Positions 1-8,722 of a stretch of DNA of 64,000 nucleotides are shown here, in pieces; positions within the stretch are counted from its first letter, which is position 1, and each line of letters begins with the position of its first letter. The DNA is from Burkholderia ambifaria AMMD (GTDB lineage Bacteria > Pseudomonadota > Gammaproteobacteria > Burkholderiales > Burkholderiaceae). Under the pieces are notes generated by a model. That model was not told where the DNA came from and did no database searches. It saw only the letters and a list, made by a program, of their open reading frames with translations. The translations under genes were made by a program, and so were the position numbers. The stretch lies in contig NC_008392.1 in assembly GCF_000203915.1 (NCBI RefSeq), positions 868,001-932,000 of the forward strand, written 5' to 3'.

Positions 1-15
1 AGAGAGGAGCTCGAC

Positions 16-453
16 ATGGCAGAACTGGACGACGCGCTTTACGAGCGGATCGGCGCGCTGAGCGAGGCGGGCGATGCGTTGGTCGAAGACGGGGACTACG
101 CAGGCGCGCTGGAAAAATACTGGCAAGCGTTCGACCTGCTTCCCGAACCCAGGACCAACTGGGAAGCCGGAACCTGGTTGATGGCAGCCATCGGCGACAC
201 GAATTTCCATCAAGCCGACTACGAGGCCGGACGCGACAACCTCGGCCATGCGATGCATTTCCCCGATGCGATCGGCAACCCGTTTCTGCACCTGAGGCTC
301 GGTCAGTGCCAGTTCGAGCTCGGCAATCTCGACCGTGCCGCGGACGAGTTGATGCGCGCCTACATGGGTGGCGGCCCGGAGCTGTTCGAGGACGAGGACG
401 ACAAATACCTGCGGTTCCTGGCCACGCGGGCGGAAGGGATCAAGGCGCCCTGA
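16..453 (+). CDS. TPR-like small protein
   Basis: A 145-residue acidic, helical, soluble protein with at least two tetratricopeptide-like helix pairs: an A-x-x-L-x-x-G-x-Y-x-x-A-L-x-x-Y pattern near residues 18-40 and an L-x-L-G-Q-C-Q-F-E-L-G pattern near 95-105. No signal peptide or membrane segment is seen. A GAGGAG element lies a few bases before the ATG. Proteins of this type often sit directly downstream of Rhs or other polymorphic toxin genes, where they may act as immunity or adaptor proteins, but the upstream gene is outside the window. The TPR call is fairly secure; an immunity role is only an inference. Confidence 0.7.
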   Translation: MAELDDALYERIGALSEAGDALVEDGDYAGALEKYWQAFDLLPEPRTNWEAGTWLMAAIGDTNFHQADYEAGRDNLGHAMHFPDAIGNPFLHLRLGQCQFELGNLDRAADELMRAYMGGGPELFEDEDDKYLRFLATRAEGIKAP

Positions 454-558
454 CACGGGCATTCGCTCCGCGCACGGATCAGCGTTTTCCCCGATGTGGA
501 AGCGGCGGCCCAGGCCGATGTCACAGAGGTAGTGAAGACAATTGATCCGAGGCCAATT

Positions 559-1968
559 ATGACGACATCCGCGATGAACGGAGCGAACGATGCACTACCC
601 GAAACGATCGCCGAAGCTGCGTCCGGCGACACCGCTGCTGCTGCGTCGATCCTGCTGGTCGACGATGAACCGAGCGTGCTGTCCGCGCTCAAGCGCGTGT
701 TGCGGCCCGCGCGCTACGGCGTCCTGACCGCCGACAGCGGCGAGGCGGCGCTCGAGATCCTGGCGTCGACCGAAGTCGACCTGATCGTGTCCGACATGCG
801 GATGCCGAACATGAGCGGCGCGGCGTTTCTGTCGCGCGCCCGCTCGCTGTACCCGGACACGATGCGCATCCTGCTGACCGGCTATTCCGACATCGCGTCG
901 ATCGTGGAGGCCGTCAACGAAGGCGGCGTGTACCGCTACTTGAACAAGCCGTGGGACGACCACGATCTGCTGATGACGATCGAGCAGGCGCTCGAGCAGC
1001 GGCGCTTGCGCGCCGAAGCGGCGCGGCTCGCCGCATTGACCGAAGCGCAGAACGAAACGCTGCGCCGCTTCAATACGGAACTCGAAACACAGGTGCGCGC
1101 GCGCACCGAGGAGCTCGCGCAAACCGTGATGTTCCTCGAAGCGGCCCAGGCCGACCTGAAAAGCAGTTTCACCGCGATGGTCCAGGTGTGCGCGAGCATG
1201 ATCGAGCTGCGCTGCGGGACCGCCGGCGGCCATGCGATGCGCGTCGGCGAGATCGCGCGGCATCTCGCGCTGTCGGCCGGGATGAGCAACCTGCACGCGC
1301 AGGACGTCTATTTCGCGGGGCTGCTGCACGGCATCGGCAAGCTGTCGCTGCCCGACGAGCTGCTGCACAAGCCGCTCGTGAAGATGACGACGGACGAGCA
1401 CAGCCTGTTCCAGCAGCATCCGCTGCGCGCGCAGATGGTGCTCACGCCGGTCGCGCAGTTGCACAAGGTCGCGTCGATCGTGCTGCACCAGTACGAGCGA
1501 TACAACGGGCGCGGCACACCGGACGGCCTGACGGGCGATGCGATCCCGCTCGGCTCGCGGATCGTCGCGATCGCGCGCGATTTCGAAGGGCTGCGCAACG
1601 GCGAGATCGGTGCGCCGCATTCGGTCGAGCAGGCGATCGACGTGCTGCACTCGCAGGCCGGGGTACGTTACGACCCGCTGCTCGTCGCGCGCTTCATCGA
1701 ACTGATGCGGCATCCGGCGAGCCTCGGCATCGCGACGTCCGTCGCGGAGGTTCAGTCCGCGCAGCTGCGCGAAGGGATGCAGCTCGCCGACGATCTGCGC
1801 ACGCATCGCGGCGTGCTGCTGATGACGAAGGGCAGCGTGATGTCGGCGCACCAGATCGAGCTCGTGCGTCGCTTCGAGGCGCGCGAAGGAACATCGTTCG
1901 ACATTCTGGTGCTGACCGGTGCCGCCGCGTCGAAGCAGGCGCCGGCCGACGCGCCGCCGGCGGCCTGA
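559..1968 (+). CDS. Response regulator with degenerate HD-GYP domain
   Basis: 469 residues from the ATG chosen here; GAGG six bases upstream supports it over the GTG at 496. An N-terminal receiver domain (about 30-150) has the acidic pair VDDEP, phosphoacceptor Asp79 in SDMRMP and Lys130. A coiled linker (150-205) leads to an HD-GYP-type domain (about 210-345). The metal-binding motifs are altered: HGIGK at 257-261 in place of HDIGK, HQYE in place of HHE, and NGRGTP in place of NGxGYP. The family hydrolyses cyclic di-GMP, but these substitutions suggest weak or absent phosphodiesterase activity. The next gene is a histidine kinase, its likely partner. Confidence 0.85.
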   Translation: MTTSAMNGANDALPETIAEAASGDTAAAASILLVDDEPSVLSALKRVLRPARYGVLTADSGEAALEILASTEVDLIVSDMRMPNMSGAAFLSRARSLYPDTMRILLTGYSDIASIVEAVNEGGVYRYLNKPWDDHDLLMTIEQALEQRRLRAEAARLAALTEAQNETLRRFNTELETQVRARTEELAQTVMFLEAAQADLKSSFTAMVQVCASMIELRCGTAGGHAMRVGEIARHLALSAGMSNLHAQDVYFAGLLHGIGKLSLPDELLHKPLVKMTTDEHSLFQQHPLRAQMVLTPVAQLHKVASIVLHQYERYNGRGTPDGLTGDAIPLGSRIVAIARDFEGLRNGEIGAPHSVEQAIDVLHSQAGVRYDPLLVARFIELMRHPASLGIATSVAEVQSAQLREGMQLADDLRTHRGVLLMTKGSVMSAHQIELVRRFEAREGTSFDILVLTGAAASKQAPADAPPAA

Positions 1969-2046
1969 CGTCGCGCACCGCACGCCCGCGGCGCGCGATC
2001 GTCCGTGCGCCGCGGCAACGCGTTCCTCTCGACCGAGGGTTCGATC

Positions 2047-3831
2047 ATGCATGGCACCTACGATCCGCTGCTTGTCCTGCTGTCGCTCGTCATCGCGACG
2101 CTGGCGTCCTATACGGCGCTCGACCTGGCCGCGTTCATTTCGCTGCTCGACAACCCGAAGCTCAAGCGCGCATGGCTGGGCGGCGGCGCGGCCGCGATGG
2201 GCACCGGCATCTGGTCGATGCATTTCGTCGGCATGCTGGCGCTGTCGCTGCCGATCCCGCTCGGCTATGCGTTGCCGGATACCGTCGCGTCGCTCGTCAT
2301 CGCGGTGCTCGTGTCGTATTTCGCGCTGAACATCGTCACGCGTGCGCGGTTGAGCCGCCGGCGCCTGCTCGCGGGCGGCGCGCTGATGGGCGCCGGCATC
2401 GTCGGGATGCATTACACGGGAATGGCCGCGATGCGCATGGCGCCCGGCATTCGCTACGATCCCGCGCTGTTCGCGGCGTCGATCGGCATCGCGGTGATCG
2501 CGTCGACCGCCGCGCTCTGGATGGCGCAGGCGCTGCGCGTGCAACAGGCGCGCCATGCGACCGCGCTGCGCATCGGGGCGGCGCTGATCATGGGCGTCGC
2601 CATCACGGGCATGCACTACACGGCGATGGCCGCCGCGCATTTCGCGCCGGATGCGCGATGCGGCGCGGCGAACGGGATCGATGGGCCGTGGCTTGCGACG
2701 ACGATCGCCCTGTTCACGATGGCGACGCTGATCGTCACGCTGCTGGTGTCCCGTTTCGATGCGCGGACGACCTTTCTGCGCGGGATGACGGATACGCTCG
2801 AGCGGCTGGTGCGATTGCGGACCGCGGAACTCGAAACGGCGTTGCGACGCTACGAGCAGACGACCGCGATGCTGCAGCGCACCCGCGAAAACATGGCGAC
2901 CGAGATCGACGAGCGCAAGGCGGCGCAGATCCGGCTCGAGCAGGAGAAGGACGAACAGCGGCGCCTGCTGCGGGCACTCGAGGAAACGCACGTGCAGCTG
3001 CTGCAGTCGGAAAAACTCGCATCGATCGGCCAGCTCGCGGCCGGCGTTGCGCACGAGATCAACAATCCGGTCGGCTTCATCAGCGCGAACCTCAACACGC
3101 TGAAGACGTGGGTGCGCAGCCTGCTCGACGTGATCGCCGCGCACGAGGCCGCGCTGCCGCAGCTGGAACCCGCCCAACGCGACGCGCTGGCCGCGATGGG
3201 GCGCGCCGCCGATCTGGACTACGTGCGCGACGAGATCGCGACGCTGATCGACGAGTCGATCGACGGCGCGCTGCGGGTGCGGCGGATCGTGCAGGACCTG
3301 CGCGATTTCTCGCGGCCGGGCAGCGGCGAATGGTGCGTGGCCGACATCCACGCGGGGCTCGAGAGCACGCTCAACGTCGTCCACAACGAACTCAAGTACA
3401 AGGCCGACATCGTGCGCGAGTACGGCGACGTGCCGCCCGTCGAATGCCTGCCGTCGCAATTGAACCAGGTCTTCATGAACCTGCTCGTCAACGCGGCGCA
3501 CGCGATTCCCGAGCGCGGCGTGATCACGATCCGTACGTCGAGCGACGACGAACACGTGTCGATCGCGATCAGTGACACCGGCACCGGCATGACGCCCGAC
3601 ATCGTGCGGCGGATCTTCGATCCGTTCTTCACGACGAAGCCGGTCGGGCAGGGCACGGGGCTCGGCTTGTCGGTGTCGCACGGCATCGTCGAGCGCCACC
3701 GCGGCACAATCGACGTGACGAGCGAGCCGGGGCGCGGCACGACCTTCCGCATTCGGCTGCCAATCCGGCGCGCAGAGACGAGCGAGAGCGTGAGCGTGAG
3801 CGAGACGGCGGCAGTCGGGCAGCGCGCGTGA
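2047..3831 (+). CDS. MHYT-domain sensor histidine kinase
   Basis: 594 residues from the ATG preceded by GAGGG seven bases upstream; an in-frame GTG at 2005 has no comparable site. The N-terminal half is an MHYT integral membrane sensor with about seven helices and three motif copies (MHFVGM, MHYTGM, MHYTAM), a domain proposed to bind copper and sense diatomic gases. A long coiled coil follows, then a dimerisation/phosphoacceptor domain with His336 in AHEINNP and an HATPase_c domain with NLLVNAAHAI, GTGM and GQGTGLGLS boxes. There is no attached receiver, so it probably phosphorylates the receiver/HD-GYP protein encoded 78 bases upstream. Confidence 0.9.
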   Translation: MHGTYDPLLVLLSLVIATLASYTALDLAAFISLLDNPKLKRAWLGGGAAAMGTGIWSMHFVGMLALSLPIPLGYALPDTVASLVIAVLVSYFALNIVTRARLSRRRLLAGGALMGAGIVGMHYTGMAAMRMAPGIRYDPALFAASIGIAVIASTAALWMAQALRVQQARHATALRIGAALIMGVAITGMHYTAMAAAHFAPDARCGAANGIDGPWLATTIALFTMATLIVTLLVSRFDARTTFLRGMTDTLERLVRLRTAELETALRRYEQTTAMLQRTRENMATEIDERKAAQIRLEQEKDEQRRLLRALEETHVQLLQSEKLASIGQLAAGVAHEINNPVGFISANLNTLKTWVRSLLDVIAAHEAALPQLEPAQRDALAAMGRAADLDYVRDEIATLIDESIDGALRVRRIVQDLRDFSRPGSGEWCVADIHAGLESTLNVVHNELKYKADIVREYGDVPPVECLPSQLNQVFMNLLVNAAHAIPERGVITIRTSSDDEHVSIAISDTGTGMTPDIVRRIFDPFFTTKPVGQGTGLGLSVSHGIVERHRGTIDVTSEPGRGTTFRIRLPIRRAETSESVSVSETAAVGQRA

Positions 3832-3855
3832 GCGCGAGGCGGCGCAGCGTCGCCG

Positions 3856-4932
3856 TTACCGCTTGCGCCGCCGCCTTCGAAAGAAATTCCAGAACATCGC
3901 GGTGGCGTCCGGCCCCGTCGCGGAGTGGAACGCTTCGCGCGGATCGCCGCCGCTCCACGCGTGCGCGAGGCGGCGAACGATGCAGACGCGGACGATCACC
4001 CGGCCGCCGCGCAGATAGTCCGTGTAATCCGCATCGTCATGCACGTAGGTATGCCGCTCGCCGACGCGCAGCTCACCGTGTTCGTCGACGAGCCGATTGA
4101 TCCGCGCGAACGCGACGCCGAGTTGCAGCGCGTTCTGCTCGGCGACGACGGTATCGAGCCCGCCATGCATGACGAGCGCGGGCATGCCCGGATACGCGCG
4201 CACGTCGACGCATGCGTCGACCACGTGTATCGGGTCGTCGCGCAGGCCGCGGCGCATCAGGCTCATCGCGGCCATCGTCGACAACGGCGGCGCGATGGCC
4301 GGACCGGAATGCAGACCGACGGCCGCGAACAGCTCGGGATACGCGAGCGCCAGCTGCGCGGCGAGCCCCGCGCCGGCCGACATGCCGGCCAGATAGATCC
4401 GGTCGCGGTCGAACCCGCGCTCCCGCACGATCGCGTCGATCAGCGACGCAACCGCCGGAAGCTCCGACTGCGACGCATCGCCATGCCAGTTCCAGCAGCG
4501 ATGCGCGTGCGCGGTCTTCGCCTGTTCGGGGAACAGCACGGCAAACCCGGCACGCTCCGCGGCGCGGCATATGCGCGTGCCCGCGGCGAACGACTCGGCG
4601 GTCTGCTTGCAGCCGTGCAGCATGACGACGACCGGCATGCCGGCGGTCGTCACCGGTGCGGCCGGCAGGTACAGCGCGTAGGCGAGATGGTTGACGAGGC
4701 GGCCGGCGGTCGGGCGCGCGGAATGAAACGAACGCAGCCAGGTGCCCGGTGCGTGGCGCGGCGACGGATGGGCGGCCGGCGCCGGGGTGCGGGTGCGACG
4801 CGGGGTCCGTACAGTGGCGGCGCGCTTGACCGACGCCGCCGGTTTGGCTGTCTTGCGTTTCGGTCGCGTGCTCGTCGCGGCGGAAAACAGGTCGAAAGGC
4901 CGGAGCCAGATGCTGGGTTTTTTCCTGGGCAT
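3856..4932 (-). CDS. PHB depolymerase-family esterase (alpha/beta hydrolase)
   Basis: 358 residues if started at the ATG giving MPRKKPS; a longer upstream reading exists but starts in arginine-rich sequence with no protein-like features. The first 60 residues are basic and low in complexity, with no clear signal peptide. The catalytic domain has the family motifs: oxyanion HGCKQ (106-110), WNW (147-149), lipase box GMSAGAG with nucleophile Ser185, Asp260 in HGGLD and His324 in LAHAWSGG. The family hydrolyses short-chain polyhydroxyalkanoates or other esters such as feruloyl or acetyl esters; the actual substrate is not visible. It is convergent with the upstream kinase gene, 24 bases away. 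Confidence 0.85.
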   Translation of the reverse strand: MPRKKPSIWLRPFDLFSAATSTRPKRKTAKPAASVKRAATVRTPRRTRTPAPAAHPSPRHAPGTWLRSFHSARPTAGRLVNHLAYALYLPAAPVTTAGMPVVVMLHGCKQTAESFAAGTRICRAAERAGFAVLFPEQAKTAHAHRCWNWHGDASQSELPAVASLIDAIVRERGFDRDRIYLAGMSAGAGLAAQLALAYPELFAAVGLHSGPAIAPPLSTMAAMSLMRRGLRDDPIHVVDACVDVRAYPGMPALVMHGGLDTVVAEQNALQLGVAFARINRLVDEHGELRVGERHTYVHDDADYTDYLRGGRVIVRVCIVRRLAHAWSGGDPREAFHSATGPDATAMFWNFFRRRRRKR

Positions 4933-5272
4933 GGACGAATCTCGTGCCGGCGGCGCGCGCCACAGCTTGCGGCGCAGCCGGCCGTCGGATGGAAGTCGAA
5001 TGCGGGCAGAGCACGATTCGTGCTTGCGGGAAGCGGCCGCGTCGAAGCGGTCGCGCAGGGCCGAACATGTAGGCGTGTGGAGAAGTAAATGCCACGCCAC
5101 GCGACATCTTTACAGCCGGGTCGCGATTCGCGCGGGCCACCCGGCATGCTAGCAGGGGTCGCTCGCATCGGGTGCGATGGTTTCGTGACGGAGCGATGAA
5201 TGCTTCGACCCTGTCGGGGGGGCGTCGGTGCCGCCGTGCTGCGCGAGCCGATTGCCGACGCGGCGCGATGCG
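4933..5272. other. Intergenic region upstream of the esterase gene
   Basis: 340 bases between the start of the esterase gene (minus strand) and the end of the LysR gene (minus strand). It should carry the esterase promoter and the LysR gene's transcript end. I see no convincing coding sequence, repeat or clear promoter consensus. Confidence 0.5.
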
Positions 5273-6181
5273 TCAACGGCCGCCGACGGCGCGGTTCGCG
5301 AGATGGTCGACCATCCGCTGGGCGGCGGGCTGCAGCGTATCGAAGCGCTGGAAACACACGATGAAGCGGCGCTTCGCCCATGAGTCGGTGAGCGGGATCA
5401 TGTGCACGCCGAGCGACTGCCGGTAAGCCGCCGCCACTTCGACCGGAATGACGCTGATGCCCAGGCCCGCGGCCACGACGCGAAACGCCGCGTCGAAGCT
5501 CGACACGATCACGCGATACGACACGGTCCGGCCGCGGTCCGCGGCGGCCCGCTTGAGCATCGTATGAACAGCGGTGGCCGGCGGCAAGCCGACGTGCTCG
5601 AATTCGAGCGTGTCGTCGAAGCCGATCGACCGACGGCCGGCGAGCGGATGCTCGGGATGCACGGCGAGCGCCAACTGGTCGTGGCGATAGGACCGCTCCT
5701 GCAGCCCTTGCAGGTCGACGTTGTCCCAGCACACGCCGAGCGCGGCAGCCCCTTCGCGCACCTGCCGGACAAGATCGCGCGACAGCCGCTCTTCCACGTC
5801 GACCTTGATGTTCCGGTTGGCCGGATCGCGCATGAACGACGCGATGTCGTCCAGCAAGGCTTCCGCGATCGCCGATGCCGACGCGCAGATGCTCACGCGC
5901 CCCTGCAGCCCGTCGCCGATCGCGGTGACGTCGGCTGCGATCCGCTCCATCGTGAACAACATGCTGCGCGCATGCTCGAGCAGCGCGATGCCGGCCGGCG
6001 TGGGCGCGACGCCGCGTCGTGACCGCGTGAGCGCCGGCACGCCGAGATCGCTTTCGAGCTGCGCGATGCGCTTGCTGATCGCCGAAGGCTCGATGTGCGC
6101 TTCTTGCGCGGCACGCGCGATATTGCCGTGATCGCACACCGCCACGAACAGCCGCAGGGTCTTGAGGTCGATGTCGCGCAT
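5273..6181 (-). CDS. LysR-family transcriptional regulator
   Basis: 302 residues starting at MRDIDLKTLRLFVAV, the usual LysR N-terminus; longer in-frame starts would add an unrelated tail. The winged helix-turn-helix occupies residues 1-60 (recognition helix within IEPSAISKRIAQLE), followed by a LysR substrate-binding domain (about 85-290). It is divergent from the lyase/CoA-transferase/MFS operon, across 281 bases, so it is the likely regulator of that operon, responding to its substrate or a CoA-related intermediate as is usual in the family. Confidence 0.92.
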   Translation of the reverse strand: MRDIDLKTLRLFVAVCDHGNIARAAQEAHIEPSAISKRIAQLESDLGVPALTRSRRGVAPTPAGIALLEHARSMLFTMERIAADVTAIGDGLQGRVSICASASAIAEALLDDIASFMRDPANRNIKVDVEERLSRDLVRQVREGAAALGVCWDNVDLQGLQERSYRHDQLALAVHPEHPLAGRRSIGFDDTLEFEHVGLPPATAVHTMLKRAAADRGRTVSYRVIVSSFDAAFRVVAAGLGISVIPVEVAAAYRQSLGVHMIPLTDSWAKRRFIVCFQRFDTLQPAAQRMVDHLANRAVGGR

Positions 6182-6344
6182 CGGTGCAGTCTCCGCATGT
6201 CGGAACGTTCCGGGCCGGAATTTTGCGGCTCGATTCCGCCGGCTTCCGGGTTCTCCGGGAATGCCAGAAATTACCACGACGGCGAGGACGCGTCGCTCAG
6301 CGCGTATTGCTTTCGAAATGCCTTCACGGTGTGATGTGGAGGGA

Positions 6345-6357
6345 TTCCGTTTCGGAA
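6345..6357. promoter_or_regulatory. Candidate LysR binding site (T-N11-A dyad)
   Basis: TTCCGTTTCGGAA is a perfect 5-3-5 dyad that fits the LysR T-N11-A rule. It lies between the divergent LysR gene and the lyase gene, 105 bases before the lyase ATG. The site is seen; binding by the adjacent regulator is inferred. Confidence 0.45.
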
Positions 6358-6462
6358 CGGGTTCGCTTCCAAACCGATGCTTTACGTTTTTTCGGGAATC
6401 TCTAAAGTGGGGCTATCGCCGGCGTGTGACGACCGGCCACCGATTGCGGAGACAGCCACCCC

Positions 6463-7404
6463 ATGCGTTCTTTCCCCACCCACGTCGTGATTCGCGAGGT
6501 CGGATTGCGCGACGGTTTGCAAAGCATCCAGGCCGTCCTGCCGACCGCGCGCAAGCTCGAATGGATCGCCGGCGCCTATGCGGCCGGCCAGCGCGAGATC
6601 GAAGTCGGCTCGTTCGTGCCGGCGCGGCTGCTGCCGCAACTGGCCGATACCGCCGAACTTGTCGCGTACGCGAAAACGCTGCCGGGCCTCGCCGTGTCGG
6701 TGCTGGTGCCGAACCTGAAAGGCGCGCAGCGCGCACTCGAAACGGGCGCCGACCTGCTGCTCGTGCCGTTGTCCGCGAGCCGCGAACATAGCCTCGCGAA
6801 CCTGCGCAAGACGCCCGATGAAGTCGTCGCCGAGGTCGCACGCATCCGCGCGGAACGCGATGCCGCCGGATCGACGACGCTGATCGAAGGCGGCATCGGC
6901 ACGGCATTCGGCTGCACGATCCAGGGGCGCGTCGAACCGGACGAGGTCCTGCGCTGCATGCAGGCGTTGCTCGATGCGGGCGCGGATCGCGTCAGCATCG
7001 CCGATACGGTCGGCTACGCGGGGCCGGCCGCCGTGCGCGCGCTGTTCGAGCGGGCGCGTCGCGTCGCCGGCGAGCGCTTCTTTTGCGGTCACTTTCACGA
7101 TACGCGCGGCCTCGCGCTTGCGAACGTCTATGCCGCGCTCGAAACCGGCGTCGCGCGTTTCGACGCGACGCTCGCCGGCATCGGTGGCTGCCCGCACGCG
7201 CCGGGCGCAAGCGGCAATGCGGCGAGCGAAGACCTGGCGTTCATGCTCGCCGACATGGGCATCGATACCGGCATCGACCTGCCGGCGCTGCTGGCGCTGC
7301 GCGCCAAGGTCGCGCGCTGGCTCGACGGCGAATCGCTGCACGGCGCGCTGTGGCGGGCCGGCCTGCCGAAAACCCATCGCGCGTCGATCGCGCTCAATGC
7401 CTGA
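6463..7404 (+). CDS. HMG-CoA lyase-family enzyme
   Basis: 313 residues, a TIM-barrel DRE-metallolyase of the hydroxymethylglutaryl-CoA lyase family. Key residues are present: Arg16-Asp17 in GLRDGLQ, metal ligands His210 and His212 in GHFHD, Cys243 in GGCPHAPGASGN and the following ASED acidic residue. The family cleaves 3-hydroxy-3-methyl acyl-CoAs to an acyl-CoA plus an oxoacid, such as HMG-CoA to acetyl-CoA and acetoacetate, or citramalyl-CoA to acetyl-CoA and pyruvate. The next gene is a class III CoA transferase, so the substrate is probably an acid activated by CoA transfer rather than leucine-derived HMG-CoA. The exact substrate is unproven. Confidence 0.9.
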   Translation: MRSFPTHVVIREVGLRDGLQSIQAVLPTARKLEWIAGAYAAGQREIEVGSFVPARLLPQLADTAELVAYAKTLPGLAVSVLVPNLKGAQRALETGADLLLVPLSASREHSLANLRKTPDEVVAEVARIRAERDAAGSTTLIEGGIGTAFGCTIQGRVEPDEVLRCMQALLDAGADRVSIADTVGYAGPAAVRALFERARRVAGERFFCGHFHDTRGLALANVYAALETGVARFDATLAGIGGCPHAPGASGNAASEDLAFMLADMGIDTGIDLPALLALRAKVARWLDGESLHGALWRAGLPKTHRASIALNA

Positions 7405-7411
7405 GGACTTC

Positions 7412-8563
7412 ATGGAAACCAACGCAAGACTGCCGCTCGACGGCGTGCGCGTGATCGAGTTCACGCACATGGTCATGGGGCCGACGTGCGGGATGATTCT
7501 CGCGGATCTCGGCGCGGAGGTCATCAAGATCGAACCGCCCGGCGGCGACAAGACCCGCAAGCTGCCGGGCCTCGGCATCGGCTTCTTCCGCACCTTCAAC
7601 CGCAACAAGAAGAGCGTCGTCCTCGACATCAACACGCCGGAAGGCAAGGACGCGGCGGTCGAACTGATCGGCACCTGCGACGTGATGCTCGAGAATTTTC
7701 GTCCGGGTCTGATGACGAAACTTGGTCTGGACTACGACACGTTGTCGAAGGCGTTCCCGCGGCTCGTCTATGTGTCGCACAAGGGCTTCCTGCCCGGGCC
7801 GTACGAGAAGCGGCTCGCGCTCGACGAAGTCGTGCAGATGATGGGCGGGCTTTCCTACATGACGGGGCCGGTGGGCCGGCCGTTGCGCGCGGGAACGTCG
7901 GTCAACGACATCATGGGCGGCATGTTCGGTGCGATCGGCGTGCTCGCCGCGCTGCGCGAACGGGACGTCACCGGGCGCGGCCAGGAAGTGCAAAGCGCGC
8001 TCTTCGAGAACTGCGTGTTCCTCTGCGCGCAGCACATGCAGCAGTATGCGATGACGCACGAAGCGCCGCCGCCGATGCCCGCGCGCGTGTCCGCCTGGAG
8101 CGTGTACGACGTGTTCACGCTTGCCGACGACGAGCAGCTATTCATCGGCGCCGTCAGCGACAAGCAGTTCGTCACGCTGTGCGACGTGCTCGGCCGGCCG
8201 GATCTGCCCGCCGAGCCGCGCTTTGCCAGCAACGCGTTGCGGGTGGCGGTCCGGCCGGCGTTGCTCGATGTTCTTGGCGACATCCTGAAGAGGCACCGGA
8301 TCGACGAACTGACGCCGAAGCTCGAAGCCGCGGGCATTCCGTATGCACCGATCGTGCGACCGGAGCAATTGCTCGACGATCCGCATCTGAAGGCCAGCGG
8401 CGGCCTCGTGCCGATGGAGGCCGACGACGGCACGACGACCGACGTCGTGCTGCTGCCGCTGACGATGGGCGGCCGGCGGCCGGGCGTTCGGCAGGCGCTG
8501 GCCCGGGTCGGCGAACACACGCACGAGATTCTTTCGCGGCTGACCGGACGCGCGGCCGCATGA
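7412..8563 (+). CDS. CaiB/BaiF (class III) CoA transferase
   Basis: 383 residues. The ATG at 7412 is preferred because GAGG at 7403-7406 overlaps the lyase stop codon at the right distance; an ATG at 7397 lacks this. Family features include the N-terminal GVRVIEFTHMVMGPTCGMILADLGAEV-type region, the ENFRPG motif and catalytic Asp166 in SVNDIMGG. Class III enzymes move CoA between carboxylic acids through an enzyme-aspartyl anhydride. Translationally coupled to the lyase gene, so it probably makes the CoA ester that the lyase cleaves, for example a citramalate-, itaconate- or meglutol-type acid. Confidence 0.9.
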   Translation: METNARLPLDGVRVIEFTHMVMGPTCGMILADLGAEVIKIEPPGGDKTRKLPGLGIGFFRTFNRNKKSVVLDINTPEGKDAAVELIGTCDVMLENFRPGLMTKLGLDYDTLSKAFPRLVYVSHKGFLPGPYEKRLALDEVVQMMGGLSYMTGPVGRPLRAGTSVNDIMGGMFGAIGVLAALRERDVTGRGQEVQSALFENCVFLCAQHMQQYAMTHEAPPPMPARVSAWSVYDVFTLADDEQLFIGAVSDKQFVTLCDVLGRPDLPAEPRFASNALRVAVRPALLDVLGDILKRHRIDELTPKLEAAGIPYAPIVRPEQLLDDPHLKASGGLVPMEADDGTTTDVVLLPLTMGGRRPGVRQALARVGEHTHEILSRLTGRAAA

Positions 8564-8722
8564 CCCTCTACCGCCTCGGCAGCGATCCGATCCGTCGAGG
8601 TGTCGCAGCACGAAACCGATGAGAACCATGCGCCGCGCATGACGTGCGCGGCGCGCAACACCGGCAGACGGACCACGATCGAACAACAAGGCCGTCGACA
8701 ATCGCCGTATCAGGAGACAGAC

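Noticed and set aside
496-558. Upstream GTG start for the receiver/HD-GYP gene
   Set aside because: The ATG at 559 has GAGG at ideal spacing and begins just before the receiver domain; the extra 21 residues show nothing typical.
595-3699. Very long (over 1000 codons) antisense reading frame opposite the two-component genes
   Set aside because: It is Arg/His/Asp-rich and mirrors the GC-biased third positions of the two real genes on the plus strand; such shadows are common at this GC content.
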